Positions 1 to 6,145 of a DNA stretch of 7,123 bases are shown piece after piece. Source of the stretch: Desulfuromonadaceae bacterium (lineage in GTDB: Bacteria; Desulfobacterota; Desulfuromonadia; Desulfuromonadales; Geopsychrobacteraceae); the NCBI GenBank assembly GCA_013138655.1, contig WTCI01000355.1:1-7123 (forward strand), given 5' to 3'. The translations under genes were made by a program, and so were the position numbers. Under the pieces are notes generated by a model, which worked only from the letters and a program-made list of their open reading frames with translations, did not search any database and was not told the DNA's origin. Numbering within the stretch: the stretch's first letter is position 1; every line of letters starts with the position of its first letter.

Positions 1-905
1 TTTGGATACTCGGGATGGCTGAGAATCGACGGAATCGCCTTCTGCGGCAGGGTTGTGGAACAGACCTCAACCATCTTCGAATCGAGAATGCTCTGCAGAT
101 AGCGGGCAAACATCGGATCCTTATCAGCATTGTAGACTTCGATCCAGCCACAGCGTGAACCCGGCCAAGGTACTTCCTTGCTGATACCTTTCATGGCGAT
201 GGCCGGCAGATTGCCGATCAGGTCGGAGATCGGCTTAGTTGAGGTGCCGTTGTAACAAAGATTGTGATAGATCTCGTCACAAATCAGGAACAGATCGAAT
301 TCCTTACAAATAGCAATGATTTCTTTCAGGATCCGCTCAGGGTAAACCGCCCCGGTCGGATTGTCCGGGTTAATGATCAAAATCCCGGAAATGGCCGGGT
401 TGTACTTGACCGACAGACGTAGGTCGTCCATGTCCGGGTACCAGTGGTTGTCCGGATCAAGCCTATACGTCAGCGGTTTCTGCCCGGCATGAGCGCCCTC
501 GGCCGAAGAGTGGGTCGAATAGGTCGGGGAGGGGCCGATGACCCGCGACTCGCGACGCAGCAGACCGTAAACCTTCTGGATGGCATCCCCCAGCCCGTTA
601 AAAAAGATGATGTCTTCCGCAGTGATCTGGGTCTTGCCGCGCTGATTGGTCTGGTTGGCCAGAAATTCGCGGGTTTCCAACACTCCCTTGGTCGCGCAAT
701 AGCCGTAGGAGCAGTCCGTCATCGCCAGGTCAGAGACGATCTTCTTGAGCCAACCTGGAATTTTTTCTCCCTTGGCGATCGGGTCACCGATATTCTCCAT
801 GTTCGTCTTGATCCCAAGCTTATTGAGCTTTTCTGCAATCTCGACGATGGCGCGAATTTCGTAGGTCAGCTCACCGGCACCGATATGGACAATATTATTA
901 CGCAT
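1..905 (-). CDS. Class I/II PLP-dependent aminotransferase, 3' end outside window (possible alanine-forming transaminase)
   Basis: The first 301 codons are present and open to the window edge; the family is usually 390-440 residues, so the C-terminal small domain is missing. It starts MRNNIVHIGAG at an ATG preceded by GGAGAGG 8 bases upstream. Fold-type I aminotransferase motifs are in order: an aromatic in PSPTY (Y129) that would stack on the PLP ring, NPDNPTG at 179-185, CDEIY with D210 and Y213, the Schiff-base lysine K243 in GISKE, and R251 in GSRCGW for the cofactor phosphate. It would be a soluble cytoplasmic enzyme moving amino groups between an amino acid and a 2-oxoacid. The substrate cannot be read from these motifs. 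The alanine-rich leader peptide upstream and the neighbouring pyruvate:ferredoxin oxidoreductase suggest pyruvate to alanine. It has its own promoter and attenuator. The family assignment is firm; the alanine role is inference. Confidence 0.93.
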   Translation of the reverse strand, partial: MRNNIVHIGAGELTYEIRAIVEIAEKLNKLGIKTNMENIGDPIAKGEKIPGWLKKIVSDLAMTDCSYGYCATKGVLETREFLANQTNQRGKTQITAEDIIFFNGLGDAIQKVYGLLRRESRVIGPSPTYSTHSSAEGAHAGQKPLTYRLDPDNHWYPDMDDLRLSVKYNPAISGILIINPDNPTGAVYPERILKEIIAICKEFDLFLICDEIYHNLCYNGTSTKPISDLIGNLPAIAMKGISKEVPWPGSRCGWIEVYNADKDPMFARYLQSILDSKMVEVCSTTLPQKAIPSILSHPEYP

Positions 906-920
906 CTTCTCCGCCTCTCC

Positions 921-955
921 AATTAAAAAGGCCATGGACTTTTCTGTCCATGGCC
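921..955 (-). terminator. Intrinsic terminator of the aminotransferase leader (attenuator)
   Basis: On the minus strand a perfect 10-bp stem GGCCATGGAC/GTCCATGGCC (955-946 and 939-930) closes a 6-base loop and is followed by TTTTTAATT. The T-tract ends directly against the aminotransferase ribosome-binding site, 15 bases before its ATG. A terminator between a gene's promoter and its own start codon is the hallmark of attenuation. It cannot be the terminator of por, which has its own at 1229-1263 upstream of an intervening promoter. Confidence 0.85.
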
Positions 956-1005
956 TCGGTTAAATTCAGCTACCCGTGCAGCTCACCCCCAGGGGTGATG
1001 GACAG
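944..1005 (-). promoter_or_regulatory. Antiterminator pairing of the alanine-codon attenuator
   Basis: CTGTCCAT at 1005-998, inside the last third of the leader peptide gene, is perfectly complementary over 8 bases to ATGGACAG at 951-944. The latter forms most of the 5' arm and part of the loop of the terminator hairpin. Two further G-C pairs are possible across a 2x2 internal loop (995/994 with 954/955). The two structures exclude each other. A ribosome stalled at alanine codons 6-10 (1054-1040) would leave 1005-998 free to form the antiterminator. A ribosome reaching the stop codon at 985-983 would partly cover it and let the terminator form. The complementarity is seen directly; the switching is inferred. 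Confidence 0.7.
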
Positions 1006-1069
1006 TCGTAAGGCGCGTGCTCGCCGCCTGAAACGCTCGTGCTGCCGCTGCTGCAATTTTCAGCATCAT
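983..1069 (-). CDS. Alanine-rich leader peptide (28 aa) of an attenuator
   Basis: A small gene with AGGAG 5 bases before ATG ATG encodes a peptide beginning MMLKIAAAAARAFQAA and ending VHHPWG. Eight of its 28 residues are alanine: a run of five (codons 6-10: GCA GCA GCG GCA GCA), then codons 12, 15 and 16. It lies between a consensus promoter and a terminator hairpin in the leader of an aminotransferase gene, the arrangement of trp, his, leu and thr leader peptides. Its role would be to let the translating ribosome sense charged tRNA-Ala rather than to make a useful protein. The good Shine-Dalgarno site, the codon run and the overlap of its 3' end with the antiterminator arm support a real gene. 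Some threonine (3) and histidine (2) codons are present, but they are not clustered upstream of the switch as the alanine codons are. Confidence 0.8.
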   Translation of the reverse strand: MMLKIAAAAARAFQAASTRLTTVHHPWG

Positions 1070-1103
1070 GTATACTCCTGCCCAGTAAAAGTTCGCCATT
1101 TGA

Positions 1104-1131
1104 ACTATCACAGCAGTTACAACCATGTCAA
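1104..1131 (-). promoter_or_regulatory. Sigma70-type promoter for leader peptide and aminotransferase
   Basis: A consensus -35 TTGACA (1131-1126) is followed by a 16-base spacer ending in TGT (an extended -10 TGn) and GATAGT (1109-1104, four of six matches to TATAAT). Transcription would begin near 1097-1101, about 30 bases before the leader peptide ATG, giving a leader RNA of roughly 175 bases up to the terminator. A short palindrome CAAATGATTTG (1139-1129) overlaps the -35 box; whether anything binds it cannot be told. Confidence 0.7.
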
Positions 1132-1228
1132 ATCATTTGGTGAATTTTTCTCTTCCGGGGATCTGGGGGTACCAGTATCAGTGCCTGAATTTCGCTATTG
1201 TTCGTCAGGGATCACGGGTCCAGAAAAG

Positions 1229-1263
1229 AAAAAAAGGCTCCCGACATAAACCTGTCGGGAGCC
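1229..1263 (-). terminator. Intrinsic terminator of por
   Basis: On the minus strand a perfect 11-bp stem GGCTCCCGACA/TGTCGGGAGCC (1263-1253 and 1246-1236) with a 6-base loop is followed by seven Ts (1235-1229) and a further T-rich stretch. It begins 28 bases after the por stop codon. It separates por transcription from the aminotransferase unit, which then starts from its own promoter at 1131-1104. Confidence 0.93.
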
Positions 1264-1290
1264 TTTTCAGGTCAGCTATGTTGAATCAGC

Positions 1291-4200
1291 CTATTTGTCC
1301 TCTTCAAACTGCATTGCTGCCATTTTTTTATACAGATCAAAACGTGCCGCAGTTTCCTTGGTTGCCTGGACCATGAGTTTGGCAGCCATTTCGGGCTGTG
1401 CTTTCTTCAGCACACGGAAACGGTTTTCGCCGTAAGCATAATCTTCAAAGCTGATACTCGGATCCTTGCTGTCGAGCTGCAGCGGATTTTTGCCTTCATC
1501 AGCCAAGCGGGGATCATAGCGGAACAGCGGCCAGTGACCGGAGTTCACCGCCTTCTTGCACTCATCTACTGCGGTGGTCATATCGATACCATGAGCGATG
1601 CAGTGGCTGTAAGCGAGAATGATGGAAGGACCATCATAGGCTTCAGCTTCGAGGAATGCCTTAACACACTGTGCAGGATTAGCCATGGAGACCTTGGCAA
1701 CATAGATATTGCCGTAGGTCATGCAGAGCATGCCCAAGTCTTTCTTGCCCATGCGCTTACCACCGGCAGCAAACTGAGCTACCGCAGCAAGAGGGGTTGC
1801 CTTGGACGCTTGACCACCGGTGTTGGAGTACACCTCGGTATCAAGAACCAGAGCATTGACGTTGGCACCGGACGCCAGAACATGGTCAAGACCGCCATAG
1901 TCGATATCATAGGCCCAGCCGTCACCACCGACGACCCATACCGATTTTTCAACCAGGTAGTCGGCAACCGACAACAGTTGTTTAGACTCATTATCAGAAC
2001 ATTGCTCAAGGGCAGCCTTCAACTTAGCAATACGAGCACGTTGCTCTTCAATGCCCTGTTGGGTGCTTTGATCCGCTGTTTGGATATCCTTGACCAGGTT
2101 GGCATCCACAGAAGCGCTGCTCAATAGCTCCTGAGCGTACTCTTTAAATTTATCTACAGTCAGACGCATACCGAAACCAAACTCGGCATTATCCTCAAAC
2201 AGGGAGTTGCTCCATGCCGGGCCAAGACCATCCTTACGGGTGGTCCAAGGGGTGGTGGGCAGATTACCGCTATAGATAGAGGAACAGCCGGTAGCGTTGG
2301 CGATCATGGCACGATCACCAAACAACTGGGACAGCAGCTTAACAAACGGGGTCTCACCACAACCCAAGCAGGCACCGGAGAACTCAAATGTTGGGGGCAG
2401 GAACTGGCTACCTTTAAGAGTAGACCGCTTGAACAGTTTCTCATCGGTCTCAGGCAGATCGAGGAAAAACTCCCAGTTCGCTGCTTCTTGCTCACGCAGC
2501 GGTACTTGTGGTTGCATGTTGATCGCCTTATGGCCCTCTTCCGTCTTGCTCTTGGCCGGGCAGTTATACACACATGCGCCACAACCGGTACAGTCTTCGG
2601 GAGCTGTTTGCAAAGTAAACTTCTTACCGGCCAATTCCTTGCCCTTGGCTTCTACCGACTTGAACGCTGCCGGTGCACCTTCGAGACATTCTGCATCATA
2701 GGCCTTCATGCGGATTGCAGCATGGGGGCAGACAAAAGAACAGATACCACACTGGATACACAGCTCTTCGTCCCATACCGGGATATGCACAGCAATGTTA
2801 CGCTTTTCGTAACATGCAGTCGCCGTAGGGAAGGTACCGTCACAGGGCATGGCCGAGATCGGCAGTTTGTCGCCCTTGCCTTCGATAATGGCCGCAATGG
2901 TGGTCTTGACAAACGCCGGTGCATCACCTTCAATGGCTCCGTGGATACGCAGATCACCACCGACGGGACCAGCAGTTACCTCGTAGATATTCTCCAAGGC
3001 GCGATCGACCGCTTCCTGGTTCATGCTGACCACTTTTTCACCAGCCTTACCGTAAGACTTGACAATGGCACTTTTGATTTCGGCAAGGGCGGTATCCAGA
3101 GGAATAATACCGGAGATCTTGAAGAAGGCGGTCTGCATGATGACGTTGATGCGGGAACCGAGGCCGATCTCCTCACCGAGACTGATACCGTCGATCACAT
3201 AAAACTTTAATTTCTTATCAACAATTTGTTGTTGAACTTCAACAGGAATCTGGTTCCAGACCTCATCTTTACTGTAAGGGCTGTTAAGCAGGAAGGTTGC
3301 TCCTTGCTTAGCGTTCTTCAGAATGTCGTATTTCTCAAGGAAAGAGAAGTTATGGCAGGCCAGAAAATCAGCACTGTCGATGAGGTAGGGAGATTTGATC
3401 TCCTGCTTACCAAAACGCAGATGACTGGTGGTCATGCTGCCCGCTTTTTTCGAATCGTAAACAAAATAGGCCTGAACTTTGTTATCGGTCGTCTCACCGA
3501 TGATCTTGATCGAGTTTTTATTGGCACCAACGGTACCGTCAGAACCGAGACCGTAAAACATCGCGGCATAACCTTCAGATGGCACGTTAAAGCTCGGATC
3601 AAACGACAGGCTGTTGCCGGTAACATCATCTTCAATACCCACAACAAAGTGATTCTTCGGCGTAGCTGCAGCGAGATTATCAAACACCGATTGCGCCATG
3701 GCCGGGGTAAACTCGGAAGAGCCGAGACCAAAACGACCACCGACCACCTTCGGGTAGCCTTGACCTTGATACAGACCCTCTTCCATCGCTTCGCCAAGAG
3801 CAGTACGCACCAACTGATAGAGCGGCTCACCCAGAGAACCGGGCTCTTTCGTCCGATCCAAAACAGCAATGCTCTTCACCGATGCCGGCAACGCTTCAGC
3901 AAACGCTTTAAGCGGGAACGGCAGGAACAGACGCACCTTCAGCAGGCCGACTTTTTCCCCTTGAGCCACCTGGTATTCAACCAGCTCTTCCATGGTAGCG
4001 GCGCCGGAACCCATTATCACAACCACACGCTCGGCATCGGGGGCACCCACATAATCCACCAGCTTATACTGACGACCAACCAGCCCGGCCAATTTATCCA
4101 TCTCAGCCTGAAGAACGTCAGGAATAGGCTCATAAAACTTGGTGACCGTCTCGCGCCCCTGGAAGTAAACATCCGGGTTCTGTGCCGTACCACGCAAAAC

Positions 4201-4839
4201 AGGATGATCCGGCGACAATGCCCGTGCCTTATGCTCACGCACCAGATCGTCATCAATCATGGTACGGATGTCGTCCATGCTCAGCTCTTCAACTTTCTGA
4301 ATCTCGTGGGAAGTCCGGAAGCCATCAAAGTAGTGCAGGAACGGAACACGAGTCCGCAGCGTCACCGACTGAGCCAGCAAAGCGAAATCCATAACCTCTT
4401 GTACGGTATTGGAACACAGCATCCCCCAACCACAGGCACGGCAGGACATAACATCCGAGTGGTCACCAAAAATCGACAATGCCTGAGCCGAAATCGCTCG
4501 CGCCGACACGTGGAAAACCGTCGAGGTCAGCTCACCGGCAATCTTGTACATATTGGGGATCATCAACAACAGACCCTGTGACGCGGTAAAGGTGGTGGTC
4601 AGCGCACCAGCCTGCAAAGCACCATGCACGGCACCGGCAGCACCGCCTTCAGATTGCATCTCCACAACCGTGGGGATAGTGCCCCAGATGTTCTTCACCC
4701 CCGCCGCACTCTTGGCATCGGCCATTTCACCCATGTCCGAAGACGGGGTGATCGGGTAAATCGCAACAACCTCGTTGGTCGCATGAGCGACATGGGCCAC
4801 GGCAGTGTTGCCATCAATGTTAACCATCTTACGCGACAT
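1291..4839 (-). CDS. por: Pyruvate:ferredoxin (flavodoxin) oxidoreductase, single-chain
   Basis: This enzyme interconverts pyruvate + CoA with acetyl-CoA + CO2, using thiamine diphosphate and ferredoxin. It is 1182 residues long. The start is set at MSRKMVNIDGNT because AAGGAGG lies 5 bases before it; an in-frame ATG 12 codons upstream has no such site. With this start, numbering matches the Desulfovibrio africanus enzyme: T31 in YPITP, E64 (thiamine activation) and R114. Two ferredoxin-type [4Fe-4S] motifs follow at C694/C697/C700/C704 and C750/C753/C756/C760. The proximal-cluster cysteines are C824, C827, C852 and C1080, spaced as in D. africanus. The thiamine site is GDGW at 972-975 with DTEVYSNTGGQ near 1000-1010. 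It ends without the C-terminal extension that shields the D. africanus enzyme from oxygen. It lies 82 bases after recR with no convincing promoter between, so cotranscription is likely. In acetate-using Desulfuromonadia the enzyme can run toward pyruvate synthesis. Confidence 0.98.
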   Translation of the reverse strand: MSRKMVNIDGNTAVAHVAHATNEVVAIYPITPSSDMGEMADAKSAAGVKNIWGTIPTVVEMQSEGGAAGAVHGALQAGALTTTFTASQGLLLMIPNMYKIAGELTSTVFHVSARAISAQALSIFGDHSDVMSCRACGWGMLCSNTVQEVMDFALLAQSVTLRTRVPFLHYFDGFRTSHEIQKVEELSMDDIRTMIDDDLVREHKARALSPDHPVLRGTAQNPDVYFQGRETVTKFYEPIPDVLQAEMDKLAGLVGRQYKLVDYVGAPDAERVVVIMGSGAATMEELVEYQVAQGEKVGLLKVRLFLPFPLKAFAEALPASVKSIAVLDRTKEPGSLGEPLYQLVRTALGEAMEEGLYQGQGYPKVVGGRFGLGSSEFTPAMAQSVFDNLAAATPKNHFVVGIEDDVTGNSLSFDPSFNVPSEGYAAMFYGLGSDGTVGANKNSIKIIGETTDNKVQAYFVYDSKKAGSMTTSHLRFGKQEIKSPYLIDSADFLACHNFSFLEKYDILKNAKQGATFLLNSPYSKDEVWNQIPVEVQQQIVDKKLKFYVIDGISLGEEIGLGSRINVIMQTAFFKISGIIPLDTALAEIKSAIVKSYGKAGEKVVSMNQEAVDRALENIYEVTAGPVGGDLRIHGAIEGDAPAFVKTTIAAIIEGKGDKLPISAMPCDGTFPTATACYEKRNIAVHIPVWDEELCIQCGICSFVCPHAAIRMKAYDAECLEGAPAAFKSVEAKGKELAGKKFTLQTAPEDCTGCGACVYNCPAKSKTEEGHKAINMQPQVPLREQEAANWEFFLDLPETDEKLFKRSTLKGSQFLPPTFEFSGACLGCGETPFVKLLSQLFGDRAMIANATGCSSIYSGNLPTTPWTTRKDGLGPAWSNSLFEDNAEFGFGMRLTVDKFKEYAQELLSSASVDANLVKDIQTADQSTQQGIEEQRARIAKLKAALEQCSDNESKQLLSVADYLVEKSVWVVGGDGWAYDIDYGGLDHVLASGANVNALVLDTEVYSNTGGQASKATPLAAVAQFAAGGKRMGKKDLGMLCMTYGNIYVAKVSMANPAQCVKAFLEAEAYDGPSIILAYSHCIAHGIDMTTAVDECKKAVNSGHWPLFRYDPRLADEGKNPLQLDSKDPSISFEDYAYGENRFRVLKKAQPEMAAKLMVQATKETAARFDLYKKMAAMQFEEDK

Positions 4840-4921
4840 GTGTTCCTCCTTAAACAGTAAGTAAGTGTTTCCCAAAATCCCTATAAAGAGTTTCTATCGA
4901 ACTGTTCCTCATTTACTATGC

Positions 4922-5521
4922 TCAAAGTTCCCGACGCCCGGCTACAGCCTGTTGTACAGTTCCCGCATCAATATATTCCAGATCACTTCCTGAAGGGATA
5001 CCATGCGCCAAGCGGGTGACCCGTAGACCCTTTTCTTTGCAAAGTTTAGCAAGATACAGAGCCGTCGCTTCACCTTCGACCGTGAAGTTAGTGGCCAGCA
5101 GTATCTCGTCGATCTGCTCCGTTTCAAGACGCTGCAGCAGCTGTGAAATTTTCAGATCCTCGGGGCCGATGCCATCCAGCGGGGAGAGTGCTCCGTGCAA
5201 AACATGATATAAGCCACGGTAGGCGTGGCTGCGCTCAATCGCCAACAGGTCCTGCGGTTCCTGCACAATGCAGAGTCTCCGGCTGTCACGGGCCGGATCA
5301 TTGCAAATCTGACAGGTCTCAGCTTCAGCGACATGAAAGCAACGGTTGCAAAAGCCGACTTTGCTTTTCATCTCCAGCAGTGCCGCCGCCAATGCCTCAA
5401 CATCCCGTTGCGACGTTCGCAACAGGTGAAAAGCCAAACGGGCGGCTGTTTTGCTACCGATCCCCGGCAGCTTGCTCAATTCGGCCACTAAACGAGCAAA
5501 TGACGGGAGCGACCCTAGCAT
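4922..5521 (-). CDS. recR: Recombination mediator protein RecR
   Basis: RecR acts with RecO (and RecF) to load RecA onto SSB-coated single-stranded DNA at gaps during recombinational repair; it forms a ring-like clamp. At 199 residues it has the usual family length. A helix-hairpin-helix (LPGIGSKTAARLAFHLL, 18-34) is followed by a C4 zinc finger (C58, C61, C70, C73). A Toprim domain starts near LCIVQEPQD (83-91) and continues through the region around TNFTVEGEATA (about 144-154); the conserved C-terminal HGIPSGSDLEY lies at 173-183. The ATG has GGGGAGG 4 bases upstream. It follows ybaB as in many bacteria, but here a terminator and a new promoter with an operator separate the two. It is therefore probably the first gene of a recR-por unit. 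Confidence 0.98.
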   Translation of the reverse strand: MLGSLPSFARLVAELSKLPGIGSKTAARLAFHLLRTSQRDVEALAAALLEMKSKVGFCNRCFHVAEAETCQICNDPARDSRRLCIVQEPQDLLAIERSHAYRGLYHVLHGALSPLDGIGPEDLKISQLLQRLETEQIDEILLATNFTVEGEATALYLAKLCKEKGLRVTRLAHGIPSGSDLEYIDAGTVQQAVAGRREL

Positions 5522-5592
5522 GACTCCTCCCCTAAATTCAATAATTTAAAATATCGTTCTATTTTTTTAACATCACTTAAAAAATAAAATTT

Positions 5593-5609
5593 CCCCAAAA
5601 TAATTGGGG
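5593..5609 (-). other. Small hairpin with T-rich tail in the recR leader
   Basis: CCCCAA and TTGGGG form a 6-bp stem with a 5-base loop on the minus strand, followed by AAATTTTATTTTTT. It sits within the predicted recR 5' untranslated region, about 70 bases before the start codon. The three As before the Ts and the short stem make it a poor intrinsic terminator; a pause site or a chance structure is as likely. Confidence 0.3.
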
Positions 5610-5624
5610 GCAACTTCTGGCCAA

Positions 5625-5637
5625 TTGGTCAGACCAA
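5625..5637. promoter_or_regulatory. Predicted operator for a FadR/PdhR-type GntR regulator
   Basis: TTGGTC-A-GACCAA is a perfect 6+1+6 palindrome. It contains TGGT-N3-ACCA, which fits the TNGTNNNACNA pattern known for the FadR subfamily of GntR regulators and closely resembles the PdhR operator (ATTGGTNNNACCAAT). Flanking AATT on one side extends the resemblance. It lies directly downstream of the predicted -10 element at 5648-5643, so a bound protein would cover the start of transcription and act as a repressor. Regulators of this subfamily respond to carboxylates such as pyruvate, lactate or acyl-CoA, which fits the por gene in the unit. The regulator gene is not in the window. Confidence 0.6.
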
Positions 5638-5642
5638 AAAAA

Positions 5643-5671
5643 ATCTTACCACGCGCTCGAAAAAACTTCAA
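5643..5671 (-). promoter_or_regulatory. Predicted sigma70-type promoter for recR-por
   Basis: TTGAAG (5671-5666, four of six matches) and TAAGAT (5648-5643, four of six) are separated by exactly 17 bases ending in TGG, an extended -10. The predicted start near 5636 lies downstream of the ybaB terminator and inside the GntR-type operator. This would give recR a leader of about 115 AT-rich bases. Each hexamer alone is ordinary; the spacing, the TGn and the operator position raise the confidence. Confidence 0.5.
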
Positions 5672-5717
5672 CCCACTTAATCGTATACCGGTCGACTGAA
5701 AAAGCGAGTGATGCTGG

Positions 5718-5756
5718 AAAAAAATCCCCGCCGGCAACAATGCCACCTGCGGGGAT
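5718..5756 (-). terminator. Intrinsic terminator after ybaB
   Basis: On the minus strand ATCCCCGC (5756-5749... arm) pairs with GCGGGGAT (5731-5724 arm), and an inner GGCA/TGCC stem (5744-5741 and 5736-5733) caps the hairpin with a 4-base loop. It runs into seven Ts (5724-5718). It begins about 24 bases after the ybaB stop codon and would end the dnaX-ybaB transcript before recR. Confidence 0.88.
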
Positions 5757-5779
5757 CGCAGAACAAAAGCAGTTTTTCA

Positions 5780-6094
5780 CTAAAACATTCCGGGGATATT
5801 CATACCACCGGTGACCTTGCTCATCTCCTGCTTGATCATCTCCTGACTCTGCTTGATCGCCTCATTGACCGCAGCCAAAACCAGATCCTGCAACATTTCT
5901 ACATCTTCCGGATCAACCACGTCCTTCTCGATCGTCAGGCTGAGTAATTCCTGCTTACCATTCACCCGTGCGGCAACCATGCCGCCACCGGCTGTTGCTT
6001 CGACTTCTTTACTTTCCAGCTCCTGTTGCACCCGGGCAATTTTTGCCTGCATCTGCTGGGCCTGCTTCATGATGTTGCCAAGTCCTTTTGCCAT
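5780..6094 (-). CDS. ybaB: YbaB/EbfC family nucleoid-associated DNA-binding protein
   Basis: The 104-residue protein has the normal length and layout of the YbaB/EbfC family. A glutamine-rich N-terminal helix (MAKGLGNIMKQAQQMQAKIARVQQEL) is followed by the conserved EVEATAGGGMVAARVNGKQELLSLTIEKD strand region and a C-terminal helix ending in VTGGMNIPGMF. Family members form small dimers that bind DNA and help organise the nucleoid; a role linked to RecR or DnaX is suggested by gene order in many bacteria but is not established. GGAGG lies 5 bases before the ATG. It starts 51 bases after the dnaX stop and is probably cotranscribed with dnaX. Confidence 0.97.
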   Translation of the reverse strand: MAKGLGNIMKQAQQMQAKIARVQQELESKEVEATAGGGMVAARVNGKQELLSLTIEKDVVDPEDVEMLQDLVLAAVNEAIKQSQEMIKQEMSKVTGGMNIPGMF

Positions 6095-6145
6095 CTTTTC
6101 CTCCAGATTATTTTATAGTTGGAAGCCACCGGCCGGTTTTTTTTG

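Noticed and set aside
444..926. A 160-codon plus-strand open frame over the aminotransferase
   Set aside because: It is antisense to a frame with clear aminotransferase motifs; its product is low-complexity and unrecognised.
1129..1139. CAAATGATTTG palindrome over the -35 box as an operator
   Set aside because: It is a short AT-rich inverted repeat with no match to an operator family I recognise; its occurrence by chance is likely.
950..1376. Two overlapping plus-strand open frames (950-1249 and 1125-1376) across the por-aminotransferase gap
   Set aside because: They run through both terminators, the leader peptide gene and the por 3' end on the opposite strand, with arbitrary-looking composition and no good ribosome-binding site.
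3226..4581. A 451-codon plus-strand open frame opposite por
   Set aside because: It lies wholly antisense to a conserved, complete por gene, shows no recognisable protein motif and has no ribosome-binding site. Long antisense frames are expected over a gene with this codon usage.
4840..4875. An upstream start for por that would add 12 residues
   Set aside because: The upstream ATG has no Shine-Dalgarno site, whereas AAGGAGG is ideally placed before the ATG at 4839, and the shorter start matches the known family N-terminus and numbering.
4840..4921. Search for a por promoter in the recR-por gap
   Set aside because: TTTATAG near 4883-4889 is the only -10-like stretch and has no acceptable -35 at the right distance, so no promoter is called.
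6127..6144. ACCGGCCGGT followed by eight Ts on the plus strand as a terminator
   Set aside because: The palindrome has no loop and cannot form a proper hairpin, and no plus-strand gene precedes it.
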